NCBI GenBank assembly: GCA_017307505.1 | Contig: JAFKEE010000046.1 | Span: 45,081 to 109,080, forward strand | Length of the DNA stretch: 64,000 bases | Direction: 5' to 3' | Origin: Acidobacteriota bacterium | GTDB lineage: Bacteria; Acidobacteriota; Terriglobia; Bryobacterales; Bryobacteraceae | Part shown: one piece after another, positions 1 to 9,022 of the stretch | How positions within the stretch are numbered: position 1 is the first letter of the stretch | Layout of the letters: each line of letters starts with the position of its first letter | Notes under the pieces: model-generated | The model's database searches: none | Seen by the model: only the letters and a program-made list of their open reading frames with translations | What the model was told of the DNA's origin: nothing | Made by a program: the position numbers and the translations under genes

Positions 1-335
1 CGGCGGGCGCAACCACGTCCAGCGCAGCCACCGAGGCGGGCGTCACCATCATTCCGGTAGCCGGAGCGATGGGCTTCACGGCGGGGCAGGAGATCGAGAT
101 TGGTGACGGAACGACGCGGGAAGCCGCGGTTGTTGCCTCCGTCACGCCTGGGTTCCGAAACTCCTCCATCACGGTGGCGGCCCCGCTGAAATCGGCCCAC
201 GCCGCCGGAACACAGGTTTCCGGGACAGGCATTACGCTGACCACCGCTTTGACGAAAGCTCACGAACGCGGCACCCAGGTGGCGACCCTGCTTCCAACCC
301 CTGGGGCGGCCAACCGGTACGCCCGGTCGAAGTAG
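1..335 (+). CDS. C-terminal end of a secreted repeat/lamin-tail protein (partial)
   Basis: The reading frame is open from the window edge (codons in phase with base 3) to the stop at 333-335; the start lies outside. The visible ~110 residues contain one repeat module: a Gly-Ala-rich lead-in, GFTAGQEIEI, then SAHAAGTQVSGTGITL, ending in PTPGAAN. This is the same layout as the last ~140 residues of the next gene, so the two are diverged tandem paralogues. PTPGAAN is typical of the last strand of a lamin-tail domain. The protein is inferred to be exported, but no signal peptide is visible here. Its catalytic domain, if any, cannot be judged. Confidence 0.75.
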   Translation, partial: AGATTSSAATEAGVTIIPVAGAMGFTAGQEIEIGDGTTREAAVVASVTPGFRNSSITVAAPLKSAHAAGTQVSGTGITLTTALTKAHERGTQVATLLPTPGAANRYARSK

Positions 336-440
336 CAGACCATCCGGTCGAACCAGCATCGAAGCCGCCGGCTCTCCCCAAGATGCAGCGCGGCGGCTTC
401 GGCTTTTCCAGCCGCCTCTTCCTTATTCATTGGAGCCGTT

Positions 441-3400
441 ATGAGATTCCAGATTCGCCACCTGCTGATGCCCGCGCTGGCATTGCCTCTGTTGGGGGCG
501 GCGCCGCCGCGGCCCAAGGGTCCGTGCGATCTCTATGGAGCAGCGGGCACGCCCTGCGTCGCCGCCCACAGCACCACGCGCGCCCTGTATGCCGGCTACA
601 ACGGCCCGCTTTACCAGCTGAAACGAGCTTCAGACGGAAAGACGCTGGACATCGGCATTGTCCAGCCCGCCGCCTCTCCGAGGCCGGATGCGGGCGGCTA
701 CGCTGATGCGCCCGCCCAGGATACCTTCTGCGCGAGGACGCTCTGCGTCATCAACAGGATCTATGACCAGTCCGGCAAGGGCAACCACCTGCTGCAGTCG
801 CCTCCAGGCCCGCTGTTTCCAGGGCCAGCCAAGGGCGGCTTCGACACCCAGCCCATCGCGGACATGGCGCCCATCACCATCAGCGGCCATAAGGCGTACG
901 GCGTCTTCATCATGCCGGGCATGGGGTTCCGCAACAACGATGCCCGGGATCTTGCCATCAACGACGAGCCGGAGGGCATCTATTACGTCATTGACGGCAC
1001 CCACTATGACAGCGGCTGCTGTTTCGATTACGGCAACTCCTCCACCAACGGGCGCGCCGTTGGCACGGGCACCATGGAGACCACTTACTTCGGAACCGCC
1101 ACCGCCTGGGGCAGCGGCGCCGGTCCCGGGCCTTGGATCATGGCCGATCTGGAAGCCGGGCTATTCTCCGGCTACAACGGCAAACAGAACGCGGGCGATC
1201 CGACCATCGATTCGTGGCGGTTCGTAATGGCAGTGGTCGACGGCGGCGGCGGCAACCGGTGGGATCTGCGCGGCGGCAATGCACAGAAGGGTGGCCTGAC
1301 CACCTTCTATAGCGGCATCCGACCCGGATCCCGGACTAACAACAGCTATTACCCGATGCACAAGCAGGGGGCCATTCTGCTGGGTGTGGGCGGCGACAAC
1401 GGGAACGGCTCGGCCGGCACCTTTTATGAGGGCGTGATGACCACCGGATATCCGCCGGAAGCCACCACGGACGCGGTGCAGGCCAACATCGTGGCGGCGC
1501 AGTATGAGGTTCCCAGGCTGAATCTTTCCCGAGTCACCACGTTTGCTCCAGGAACTTCGCAGCTCGTGACGGCGACGTTTACCAACACCACCGGCGGGCC
1601 CGCGACGCGCGTCCGGCTGAGTCTCGCAGCCCCGGCTGGGTGGACCGTTCAAGCTTCCGGCGGCACTTCGGCGGGATCCGACACACCGGTGGCGCCGGGC
1701 GCGAGTGTCAGCACCGTATTCCGGGTCACCTCGTCTCGGGGAACCGGCGCCGGCTTCCTGACCGCCAAGGCCGAGTGGGTAACCCCGGGAGAAGGCCGGA
1801 TGAAATCCGACACGATGCCCACAAGGGTGCGGAATGTCCTGCCGGTGAAAATCAACGAGGTGCGTTTGGGCACCAGCACCAACCCGACAGACCAGTTCAT
1901 CGAGCTCTACAACGCGGGTTCCACCTCCGCCGACCTTTCCCACTGGACCCTGGTGAACACGCAGAGTCAGTGGGCGCCCGTCAGGCTGGCGGCCCTCCCC
2001 GCCGGCACAAAGCTTGCCAGCGGAGCATACTACCTGCTTGGCCTGTCCGGATCCGGACTGGCCGCACCCGCCTCGCCCGGCGCGACGACGATCCACGTCA
2101 GGAGCATCACCGGCTTTTCGCAGGGTGAGAAAGTCGATATCGAGGGCGAGACTCGCACGATCGTCAGTCTCGGGACGGCGGCCTCCGCACCGACGACCGT
2201 CTTCATCCCTGTATCCACCGGGCCATGGCTCACGGTGCCCGCCGGAGCCTCCAATCTGCCCGTGACGAACGCGTCCGGCTTCGCCGTGGGCCAGAAACTC
2301 GGCATCGACATGGGCGGGCAGTACGAAGTCGCGACGGTTACCACGGTCGGCAAAGCGGCGACGCAATCCACGCTGGCCTTGGCGGCCGCGGCAGGCGCCA
2401 CTAACATTAAGGTTGCCGCCGTCGAAAACCTCACGCCGGGAGACAGCCTGACCATCGGCACCGGGGCGCACAAAGAGACTGTCACGGTGAAGAGCGCGGG
2501 CTCCGGCGGCAGCAGTGGATCCGGCATCGACCTGGCCGCTCCGCTCCGGTTCGATCACGCGGCGGGCGTGGACGTCTCGGACGTGGGGACCGGCATCCGT
2601 TTCACGCCGGCTACCCGATTTCCGCATGCCAGCGGCGATGCGGTGCAGGCGCTGGGCAGCGGCTTGACGCTCGACCGGCCGCTGGTGGGAACTCATGAAT
2701 ATGGCGCCGCCGTGCAGGCCGAAGCGCCCTCCACGGTGGGCTACCAGGGGCCGCCGGCGCCGAATCAATGGTTCGGCGGGGCTCTCTCGGGCAAGGCAGG
2801 TTCCCTCGCACTGGTGGATGCCACCGGCACGGTGGTGGACGCCCTGGTTTACGGCTCCCAGCAGAGCAGTTCCAGCGGCAACGGAACCATCACCAGCCCC
2901 GAGTTGGCCACGCTGGAGGGCGACCAGGGCAAGGGCGGTTGCATCGTTGTGGTCCCGACCCCGATCGGCGGAGCAGGCCGTAGCCGCGGCCGGTTTCCCA
3001 ATGGCTCTGACGCTGACAGCAACTGCACCGACTTCCAGACCCAGGCCGCCGCGTTTCTGCCGTTTGGCGCCGCCGCCGGCGCGAGCAACATCAGGACGAA
3101 CTCCGTGACCGGCTTCGCGCCGGGACAGAAGATCCTGATCGATATCGGGACTGACGTCGAAAACGCGGTTATCGCGACAGTAGGCACGCCGGGAGCGTCC
3201 ACGGTGAGAACCGGCATTGCCGCTGGTGCCACCGTGGTGCCCATCGCCAGCGGGATGGGCTTTAGCGCCGGACAGACCATCACGATCGACAGCGGCGTGA
3301 ATCAGGAGACCGCGGTCATCGGCTCCACCGCCTTCGGCAGAGGCGGCGGCAGCATCACAGTGACCGCGCCGCTCAGGTTGGCCCACGCGGCCGGGGCGCA

Positions 3401-3509
3401 GGTCTCCGGCAGCGGAATCACCCTAACCGCGCCCTTGTCCCGAGAACACGCCAGCGGAGCGCAGATCGCCAGCGGCCTGCCAACGCCAGGGGCGGCTAAT
3501 CAGTATTAA
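441..3509 (+). CDS. Secreted GH54-like alpha-L-arabinofuranosidase with NEW3-like, split lamin-tail and repeat modules
   Basis: Predicted 1022-residue exported enzyme removing arabinofuranosyl groups from plant polysaccharide. Residues 1-20 form a signal peptide. Residues ~26-350 match the catalytic domain of fungal AbfB (GH54) closely, e.g. GPCDLYGAAGTPCVAAHSTT, DEPEGIYYVIDGTHY, CCFDYGN. The family nucleophile Glu (in MADLEAGLFSG) is Glu238 and the acid/base Asp (in GVGGDNGNG) is Asp319. Residues ~365-450 resemble a NEW3/CARDB beta-sandwich. From ~470 a lamin-tail domain begins (INEVRLGTSTNP, FIELYNAG), but it is interrupted by GATxIxVxxxxGFxxGxxxxI modules at ~535-740 and ~870-1010 before its PTPGAAN end. 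The arabinan-binding domain of fungal AbfB is absent. GGAG stands 6 bases before the ATG. The catalytic domain is assigned with high confidence; the exact substrate is inferred. Confidence 0.85.
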   Translation: MRFQIRHLLMPALALPLLGAAPPRPKGPCDLYGAAGTPCVAAHSTTRALYAGYNGPLYQLKRASDGKTLDIGIVQPAASPRPDAGGYADAPAQDTFCARTLCVINRIYDQSGKGNHLLQSPPGPLFPGPAKGGFDTQPIADMAPITISGHKAYGVFIMPGMGFRNNDARDLAINDEPEGIYYVIDGTHYDSGCCFDYGNSSTNGRAVGTGTMETTYFGTATAWGSGAGPGPWIMADLEAGLFSGYNGKQNAGDPTIDSWRFVMAVVDGGGGNRWDLRGGNAQKGGLTTFYSGIRPGSRTNNSYYPMHKQGAILLGVGGDNGNGSAGTFYEGVMTTGYPPEATTDAVQANIVAAQYEVPRLNLSRVTTFAPGTSQLVTATFTNTTGGPATRVRLSLAAPAGWTVQASGGTSAGSDTPVAPGASVSTVFRVTSSRGTGAGFLTAKAEWVTPGEGRMKSDTMPTRVRNVLPVKINEVRLGTSTNPTDQFIELYNAGSTSADLSHWTLVNTQSQWAPVRLAALPAGTKLASGAYYLLGLSGSGLAAPASPGATTIHVRSITGFSQGEKVDIEGETRTIVSLGTAASAPTTVFIPVSTGPWLTVPAGASNLPVTNASGFAVGQKLGIDMGGQYEVATVTTVGKAATQSTLALAAAAGATNIKVAAVENLTPGDSLTIGTGAHKETVTVKSAGSGGSSGSGIDLAAPLRFDHAAGVDVSDVGTGIRFTPATRFPHASGDAVQALGSGLTLDRPLVGTHEYGAAVQAEAPSTVGYQGPPAPNQWFGGALSGKAGSLALVDATGTVVDALVYGSQQSSSSGNGTITSPELATLEGDQGKGGCIVVVPTPIGGAGRSRGRFPNGSDADSNCTDFQTQAAAFLPFGAAAGASNIRTNSVTGFAPGQKILIDIGTDVENAVIATVGTPGASTVRTGIAAGATVVPIASGMGFSAGQTITIDSGVNQETAVIGSTAFGRGGGSITVTAPLRLAHAAGAQVSGSGITLTAPLSREHASGAQIASGLPTPGAANQY

Positions 3510-3732
3510 TCCCCAGGTTGACGGGAGCGGAACTACCCGCACTCGCAGACCGGCGCTCCATCCGGCCTGTTGGAGCACGAATTTAGATGCGAGAGCCCCT
3601 ATTCCCCTTTGTCTATCGACATAGTAGTATATACAGTAGATCGAATTAATCTATTGATATTGACAGGCGACTGGAAGGCCGCCCCAGTCAGCGTGCTGGC
3701 CCACACTCCTATTGCTGAAAGGTAGGCTGGAA

Positions 3733-4053
3733 ATGAAGCCACGTTTGGAACTGAGCGGTCATCCCGGGACCGCCGACGAACTGGATGGGATCCTGATCCC
3801 TCTCTATATCCTGGATCGTGCCACCCGGGAGCCCGTTGTAAGCGCCTCCCTTACCCGAGATCTGATTGATCGCGGAGTGAGATGCGATTCGGATTCCGTG
3901 GCCCAGATCATGCAGGGCCAGCATCGGAATGGTTACCTCTCCGATGCGCAAGGGCACAATCCCGGCGCTGCAACGGGCGCCTTTCGGGCAACCGATTTGG
4001 GTTGTGACGAGGCCCGGCGACTGCTGGAGGTCCTGGTAACGTATTGTAGTTGA
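3733..4053 (+). CDS. Small PadR-like winged-helix regulator
   Basis: A 106-residue protein. LIPLYILDRATREPVV, then SLTRDLIDRGV, a second helix SDSVAQIMQGQHRNGYL and a C-terminal AFRATDLGCDEARRLLEVL follow the PadR winged-helix plan (helix, recognition helix, wing, then a RxTxxG helix). The resemblance is moderate and it lacks the long C-terminal dimerisation helices. I chose the ATG at 3733 because AAAGGTAGG precedes it at a suitable distance; an in-frame TTG at 3712 is the alternative. It is followed closely by the tRNA-Gly gene on the other strand. The target genes are unknown. Confidence 0.55.
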   Translation: MKPRLELSGHPGTADELDGILIPLYILDRATREPVVSASLTRDLIDRGVRCDSDSVAQIMQGQHRNGYLSDAQGHNPGAATGAFRATDLGCDEARRLLEVLVTYCS

Positions 4054-4058
4054 TTTGA

Positions 4059-4133
4059 TGGAGCGGGAGACGAGACTCGAACTCGCAACCAACAGCTTGG
4101 AAGGCTGTGACTCTACCCTTGAGTTACTCCCGC
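4059..4133 (-). tRNA. tRNA-Gly (anticodon TCC)
   Basis: On the minus strand the sequence folds as a full cloverleaf. The acceptor arms GCGGGAG (5' end at 4133) and CTCCCGC pair perfectly. The anticodon stem ACAGC/GCTGT encloses the loop CTTCCAA (4097-4103) with anticodon TCC at 4101-4099, and the T-loop GTTCGAGTC is canonical. The discriminator base is T and CCA is encoded (4061-4059). It lies between two protein genes and is not part of a tRNA cluster. Confidence 0.95.
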
Positions 4134-4167
4134 TCAGGAGTGTACCGGCCGGTCCACTTCCATTCTA

Positions 4168-5601
4168 CTACTGAGAGCCTTTGCTCAGCAGCATCACTTT
4201 CGCAGTGTGGAAGATGATGTACATGTCCAGCGACAAACTGAGGTGCTTGAGGTAGTAGAGATCGTACTCCAGCTTGGTGATTGTGTCCTCGATGGTGTCG
4301 CCGTACTTGTGGTTGATCTGCGCCCAGCCCGTGATGCCCGGCAGGATGGCGTGCCGCTGGTTGTAGTACGGAATTTGCTCGCTCAGCACCTTGACGAACT
4401 CGGGCCGCTCCGGCCTGGGGCCCACGATCGCCATATCGCCCCGGATCACGTTGAAAAACTGCGGCAATTCATCGAGACGCAGCTTGCGCAGCCAGCGGCC
4501 CACCGGTGTGACCCGCGGATCGTTTTTCTGCGCCCAGACGGCGCCGGTGCGCGCCTCGGCGTCGATGTACATCGAGCGAAACTTGTAAACGAAGAATTCC
4601 TTGCCGTTCAAACCGACCCGGCGCTGGCTGTAAACCGCCTTGCCGGGTGAGCTGAGGCGGACCGCCAGCCACACCATCGCCATGATGGGCAGGGTGATCA
4701 GGAGGCCGGCCAGGGAGATCAGCGTGGAATAGAGACGCTGAATGGCCAGATTGCGCGCGTTCGGCCCGATGGAGTTGGAGAACAGCAACTGGGAAGGGCG
4801 CAGGGCCTGCAGGGAGACGCGCCACAACATGGTTTCATAGAGATAGCTGGAATCCTCGACCGGAACGCCCGCCATGCGGAGCTGCATCAGGTCGTCCATT
4901 GGCATCCGCTCGCGCTGCTCCGTCAGGCCCACCACGATCATCGACGGCTTGTGCTCGGCGTAGACGGCCTGCAGGTTGCAGACAGGACCCAGGTAGGGCA
5001 CCTGCTGGGTGAACTGCTCGTCGGCGGGTTCCTCGGCGAGGTAGCCCACGCAGCTCATGCCGAATTGCGGCTTCTCGTGGATCGTCTTGACGATGGCCTG
5101 CACCAGGTTGTTGGCGCCGAGGAACAGGATCTGCCGCCGGTTCCGTTTGCGAATGAACAGGACATCATAAGTGAGCCGCCAAGCCGGGAGAATGATGAGG
5201 GCTAACCCGCTGCCCACCATCATGTGCCAGCGGCCCAGGACCATGTCCTTCAGGATGTAGCTGGCCAGAGATTGGGCCAGGAACGCCATGCCCATCACCA
5301 GACAGAACTGCTGGACCAGGCGCAGGCGCGAAATCACCCTCAGCTCGGAGTAAAGGTCGTTCAGGTAGATTCCAACCAGAACGCTAGCCGCTACGAAGAG
5401 AACCCGGTCCAAGCCGCCGTCATAGAACAGGAAGATGTCCAGGTTGTCCGGCCCCACCAGCGCGTATGCGCCGATGTAGCATGCGATCACCAGCAAGGTC
5501 TCCGATAAGAGCAACCCAACCACAGAGGCGGGTATGAAAACTTTGAAAATCCGGATCATCCGTGAGCTTTCAACTGAATCAGCAGTTAGTAAGTCTACCA
5601 T
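4168..5601 (-). CDS. Exopolysaccharide-initiating polyprenyl glycosylphosphotransferase (EpsB/WcaJ type)
   Basis: A 477-residue membrane enzyme expected to transfer a sugar-1-phosphate to undecaprenyl phosphate, the first step in exopolysaccharide repeat assembly. The N-terminal half has several hydrophobic helices (about residues 15-145) and a nucleotide-binding-like middle domain (RRQILFLGANNLVQAIVKT, ~155-260). After one more transmembrane helix (~285-310) comes the catalytic PHPT domain with FVYKFRSM, GRWLRKLRLDELPQ, GDMAIVGPRPERPEF and ILPGITGWAQI, all diagnostic of the family. The overall sequence resembles the subgroup found beside exosortase/PEP-CTERM systems, but no exosortase is in this window. 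No other capsule genes adjoin it. Confidence 0.9.
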   Translation of the reverse strand: MVDLLTADSVESSRMIRIFKVFIPASVVGLLLSETLLVIACYIGAYALVGPDNLDIFLFYDGGLDRVLFVAASVLVGIYLNDLYSELRVISRLRLVQQFCLVMGMAFLAQSLASYILKDMVLGRWHMMVGSGLALIILPAWRLTYDVLFIRKRNRRQILFLGANNLVQAIVKTIHEKPQFGMSCVGYLAEEPADEQFTQQVPYLGPVCNLQAVYAEHKPSMIVVGLTEQRERMPMDDLMQLRMAGVPVEDSSYLYETMLWRVSLQALRPSQLLFSNSIGPNARNLAIQRLYSTLISLAGLLITLPIMAMVWLAVRLSSPGKAVYSQRRVGLNGKEFFVYKFRSMYIDAEARTGAVWAQKNDPRVTPVGRWLRKLRLDELPQFFNVIRGDMAIVGPRPERPEFVKVLSEQIPYYNQRHAILPGITGWAQINHKYGDTIEDTITKLEYDLYYLKHLSLSLDMYIIFHTAKVMLLSKGSQ

Positions 5602-5702
5602 GGGTGCCCCTATTCGGATGTGTCAGTTGGGTCTATAACCCTTTGCAATGAGGACCTTTTCAGTCCTGGTTTAAGTGCATGAAGAATCATGCCTGTTTGC
5701 GG

Positions 5703-5753
5703 TTGACGAGTCCGATGGCGGGTGGTACTTTGGATGTGGGACTGAATTAGTCC
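5703..5753 (+). promoter_or_regulatory. Putative isc operon promoter and operator
   Basis: TTGACG (5703-5708) and TACTTT (5726-5731) are 17 bases apart; the -35 match is good and the -10 match is weak. Just downstream, GGACTGAATTAGTCC (5739-5753) is a 5-bp inverted repeat with a 5-base spacer, ending 13 bases before the iscR start. This is where an autoregulatory Rrf2-family protein would bind. The palindrome is seen directly; its role as the IscR operator is inferred. Confidence 0.4.
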
Positions 5754-5766
5754 GAGATACTGACCG

Positions 5767-6237
5767 ATGCTCAAGCTGACCAAGAAAGCGGACTACGGGC
5801 TCATCAGCCTGCGTCACCTGGCCGTCCACGGCCGGGAGCGCTCGGCCAGCGCGAAAGAGCTGGCGGAAGCCTTTCGAATCCCAGTTCCAGTACTCTCAAA
5901 GGTACTGCAAAAACTGGTCCGCGAAGGGTTTCTCCTCTCCGAGCAGGGCACCAACGGAGGCTATCGTCTGTCGCGGGATCCATCCACGATCACGGCGCTG
6001 GAAGTGATCCGGGCGATCGACGGGCCCATCATTTTGACCACGTGCTTCACGGAGCACGGGGAGTGTGATCTTTCTGATCAATGTACAGTTCGGGAACCTC
6101 TTCGCCGCGTGCATGAAGGAATCCTTCGCCTGCTTGACAGCATCACGATTACAGACCTGTCGGCTGACGAAGAACCGCCCGAATCGGCGCGCGCCGTCAA
6201 GACCGGGGTCCTCTCCCTGCCCGTACTGGCCAGTTAG
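5767..6237 (+). CDS. iscR: Rrf2-family Fe-S sensing regulator, IscR-like
   Basis: A 156-residue winged-helix repressor. The N-terminus ([18 protein letters not shown] ... [24 protein letters not shown]) is the Rrf2 DNA-binding domain. Three cysteines, Cys93, Cys100 and Cys106 (C-x6-C-x5-C), occupy the cluster-binding loop; the E. coli IscR loop has C-x5-C-x5-C, so this loop is one residue longer. Its place as first gene before iscS-iscU-iscA fits a cluster-responsive regulator that adjusts operon output to Fe-S supply. The ATG at 5767 is the natural start, although the Shine-Dalgarno is weak (GAGATACTGACCG). Confidence 0.88.
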   Translation: MLKLTKKADYGLISLRHLAVHGRERSASAKELAEAFRIPVPVLSKVLQKLVREGFLLSEQGTNGGYRLSRDPSTITALEVIRAIDGPIILTTCFTEHGECDLSDQCTVREPLRRVHEGILRLLDSITITDLSADEEPPESARAVKTGVLSLPVLAS

Positions 6238-6257
6238 GAACTAAGGAAACGCTTTCG

Positions 6258-7475
6258 ATGCTCAAATTCCCGATTTACCTGGACAATCACGCTACCACGC
6301 CCATGGACCCCCGGGTTCTTGAGGCGATGATGCCGTACTTCCTCGACAGCTTTGGCAATGCAGCCAGCCGGAACCATTCGTTCGGGTGGGTGGCTGAAGA
6401 AGCGGTGGAGAAAGCACGCAAGCAACTGGCCGACGTGATTGGAGCGAACTCGAAAGAGATCGTCTTCACCAGCGGTGCGACGGAATCGAACAATCTGGCC
6501 ATCAAAGGCGTGGCCGAGATGTATGCCCAGAAGGGCAACCACATCATCACCGCGGCGACCGAGCACAAAGCGGTGCTGGATACCTGCAAACGGCTGGAAA
6601 AGCACGGCGCCCGGGTCACTTACCTGCCCGTGCAGACAAACGGACTCATCGATCTCGACCAGCTGCGCGAAGCCATCACGGACAAAACCATCCTGGTGAG
6701 CATCATGTACGGCAACAACGAGATCGGCACGATCCAGGACATTCCGGCCATCGGCAAGATCTGTAAGGAAAAGGGCATCCTGCTGCACACGGACGCCACG
6801 CAGGCCGTGGGCAAGGTTCCGGTGAACGTGATCTCGGACAACATCGACCTGCTGTCGTTCACGGCTCATAAGATGTACGGACCGAAGGGTGTCGGCGCCC
6901 TGTATGTGCGGCGCAAGAGCCCGCGCGTCCAGCTCACCGCCCAGATGGACGGCGGCGGCCACGAGCGCGGCATGCGTTCCGGCACGCTGAACGTACCCGG
7001 CATCGTCGGATTCGGCGCGGCCGCGGCTCTCTGCCAGAAGGAAATGGCCGAAGAGTCGGCCCGTCACGCTTTCCTGCGAGACAAGCTCAAGGACAAGCTG
7101 ATGGCGGAGCTTGACGAGACCTATATTAATGGCACGATGGAGCACCGTCTGCCGCACAACCTGAACATCAGCTTTGCGTACGTCGAAGGTGAAAGCCTGC
7201 TGATGGGCATCAACGATATTGCGGTCTCCAGCGGATCGGCCTGCACCTCGGCCACGCTCGAGCCCAGCTATGTGCTTAAGGCCCTGGGCGCCGGTGATGA
7301 TCTGGCCCACTCCTCCATCCGCTTCGGCATCGGCCGGTTTACGACGGAAGAGGAAGTGGACTACACCGCGGCCAAGGTGATCGATGTGGTTCGCAAGCTG
7401 CGCGAACTGTCGCCGCTCTACGATATGGTCAAGGAAGGCATCGATCTCAGCAAAGTCGAATGGAGCGCTCATTAA
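6258..7475 (+). CDS. iscS: Cysteine desulfurase IscS
   Basis: A 405-residue PLP enzyme that takes sulfur from cysteine and hands it as persulfide to IscU. The PLP-binding lysine is Lys205 in [12 protein letters not shown], and the persulfide cysteine is Cys329 in [14 protein letters not shown], on the long group I loop. Both positions are within one residue of E. coli IscS (Lys206, Cys328). The N-terminus [13 protein letters not shown] is characteristic. The start follows CTAAGGAAA by a normal distance and lies 20 bases after iscR, supporting co-transcription. Confidence 0.96.
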   Translation: MLKFPIYLDNHATTPMDPRVLEAMMPYFLDSFGNAASRNHSFGWVAEEAVEKARKQLADVIGANSKEIVFTSGATESNNLAIKGVAEMYAQKGNHIITAATEHKAVLDTCKRLEKHGARVTYLPVQTNGLIDLDQLREAITDKTILVSIMYGNNEIGTIQDIPAIGKICKEKGILLHTDATQAVGKVPVNVISDNIDLLSFTAHKMYGPKGVGALYVRRKSPRVQLTAQMDGGGHERGMRSGTLNVPGIVGFGAAAALCQKEMAEESARHAFLRDKLKDKLMAELDETYINGTMEHRLPHNLNISFAYVEGESLLMGINDIAVSSGSACTSATLEPSYVLKALGAGDDLAHSSIRFGIGRFTTEEEVDYTAAKVIDVVRKLRELSPLYDMVKEGIDLSKVEWSAH

Positions 7476-7541
7476 CCGGCGCGCGGTTGTCACCAAACTG
7501 GGAAGTACAGAATCCAATAAGTAAGGGGCTTCGATACTCAC

Positions 7542-7949
7542 ATGGCTTACAGCGACAAAGTTCTCGATCATTACAACAATCCGCGCAACGTGGGCAACCT
7601 CGACAAGAAGGACCCCAATGTCGGCACCGGTCTGGTGGGCGCGCCGGAGTGCGGCGACGTCATGAAGCTCCAGATCAAGGTGAATCCGGAGACGGGTGTC
7701 ATTGAGGATGCCAAGTTCAAGACCTTCGGCTGCGGCTCGGCGATTGCGAGTTCCTCGCTGGCCACCGAGATGCTCAAAGGCAAGACGGTGGACGAGGCCC
7801 TGCAGATCAAGAACACTTTGATCGTCAATGAGTTGAGCCTGCCGCCCGTGAAAATTCACTGCTCCGTACTGGCGGAAGACGCCATCAAGGCGGCCATCAC
7901 CGACTACAAAGCAAAGTCGGCCACCCCGGCCACGGCGCAAACAGCGTAA
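7542..7949 (+). CDS. iscU: Iron-sulfur cluster scaffold IscU
   Basis: A 135-residue scaffold on which [2Fe-2S] clusters form. The cluster ligands Cys37, Cys64, His106 and Cys107 are present, as is Asp39, the residue whose change stabilises clusters in other IscU proteins. LPPVK at residues ~100-104 is the motif bound by the HscA chaperone, which matches the presence of hscA downstream. The ~66-base gap after iscS is short enough for one transcript. Confidence 0.96.
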   Translation: MAYSDKVLDHYNNPRNVGNLDKKDPNVGTGLVGAPECGDVMKLQIKVNPETGVIEDAKFKTFGCGSAIASSSLATEMLKGKTVDEALQIKNTLIVNELSLPPVKIHCSVLAEDAIKAAITDYKAKSATPATAQTA

Positions 7950-7999
7950 TCTGAGGAGAGGGGCCGCGGTCACTGCGGCCGTTGGCCCCAATTTCGCAT

Positions 8000-8338
8000 A
8001 TGGCAGTTACTATGTCCGCGATTCAAGTTACTCCCAAAGCGGTTGAAAAGATTCGTAGTGCGTTCGCCAAGCAGAACGTGAATGGCGGCCTGCGCCTCGG
8101 TGTGTTGGGCGGCGGCTGCTCAGGCCTGAGCTATCAGTTCAAGTTCGAAGCGAAGCCCAGGCCGACTGACCATGTCTTTGATTTCGACGGCGTTCAGGTG
8201 TTTGTCGATCCCAAGAGCATGGTGTTCCTCGACGGCATGACGCTCGACTACAAAGAATCGCTGATGCAGTCCGGCTTCGCCTTCGACAATCCCCACGCAA
8301 CCAAGAGCTGTGGTTGTGGATCGTCGTTCTCGGCGTAA
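8000..8338 (+). CDS. iscA: A-type Fe-S carrier IscA
   Basis: A 112-residue A-type carrier that receives clusters from IscU or delivers them to apoproteins. The three conserved cysteines are Cys40 (GGGCSGLSYQF), Cys104 and Cys106 (CGCG near the C-terminus). The ATG at 8000 is preferred because the protein then aligns with normal IscA; an in-frame TTG (7982) and another ATG (8012) are alternatives. Its stop codon overlaps the next start (TAATG), indicating translational coupling to hscB. Confidence 0.93.
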   Translation: MAVTMSAIQVTPKAVEKIRSAFAKQNVNGGLRLGVLGGGCSGLSYQFKFEAKPRPTDHVFDFDGVQVFVDPKSMVFLDGMTLDYKESLMQSGFAFDNPHATKSCGCGSSFSA

Positions 8339-8979
8339 TGGACAACCATCACAACTGCTGGCACTGCGGCACGCCCGACGCCGGATCGATCTTCTGCCGT
8401 TACTGCAACAGCCTTCAGGCGCCGGTCCCGAACTACTTCGAGTTCTTCGGGATGCCGTTGAAGCTGTCGGTAGACCTGGCGCGGCTGCAGAAGCAGTTCT
8501 ATTCCCTGAGCGGCCTGCTCCACCCGGACCGATATACGCGGCGCAGCGAGCAGGAGAAACGCTACTCGCTGGAAGCCTCCTCCATCCTCAATGACGCCTA
8601 CCGCGTGCTGCGCGACCCTATCCAGCGTGCGGAATACGTACTAAAAGAGGCCGGTTTCGACATCGGGGAGCAGCGGTCCAAGGACGTTCCTCCGGAGTTG
8701 CTGGAAGAGGTCTTCGAACTCAACATGGCGCTGGATGAGCTGCGTATGGGTGATGACGAAGTTCTGCCGCAACTGGACGAGTCGCGGAAGAAGTTTCTGG
8801 ACATTCTCGTCGAGATGGATGCGGGGCTCGAGCAGCAGTTCCAGAAACACGACGCGCAGGAAGGCGACGAGGCGCGGCGGGCCGTGCTGGCCGAGATCCG
8901 GCTGACCCTCAACCGCCGGCGCTACATCAAGAACCTCGTCAATGAGGTGGACAAGCTGTTGACGGCACGCAACGCCTGA
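8338..8979 (+). CDS. hscB: J-domain co-chaperone HscB with N-terminal tetracysteine zinc-finger-like domain
   Basis: A 213-residue co-chaperone that brings IscU to HscA and stimulates its ATPase. The J domain (~30-105) has HPD in [11 protein letters not shown] and [10 protein letters not shown]; the C-terminal helical bundle that contacts IscU follows. The first 23 residues contain CWHC and, nine residues later, CRYC (Cys7, 10, 20, 23), followed by NSLQAP. E. coli HscB has no such domain, while human HSCB starts its mature domain with CWNCG ... FCPQCRALQAP. The ATG at 8338 overlaps the iscA stop; starting upstream would add only an unrelated 8-residue tail. Confidence 0.93.
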   Translation: MDNHHNCWHCGTPDAGSIFCRYCNSLQAPVPNYFEFFGMPLKLSVDLARLQKQFYSLSGLLHPDRYTRRSEQEKRYSLEASSILNDAYRVLRDPIQRAEYVLKEAGFDIGEQRSKDVPPELLEEVFELNMALDELRMGDDEVLPQLDESRKKFLDILVEMDAGLEQQFQKHDAQEGDEARRAVLAEIRLTLNRRRYIKNLVNEVDKLLTARNA

Positions 8980-9022
8980 AGGCAAACCGCTGCCCGGCCG
9001 GGCGGCGCAGACGGGCAATACC

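Noticed and set aside
1161..3386. Long open frame of about 741 codons on the minus strand
   Set aside because: It lies fully antisense to the GH54 gene, is Arg/Gly/His-rich and has no recognisable domain; such frames are common opposite GC-rich genes.
6234..7991. 585-codon minus-strand frame opposite iscS-iscU
   Set aside because: It is antisense to two clear genes and reads as low-quality His/Arg/Val composition without any family match.
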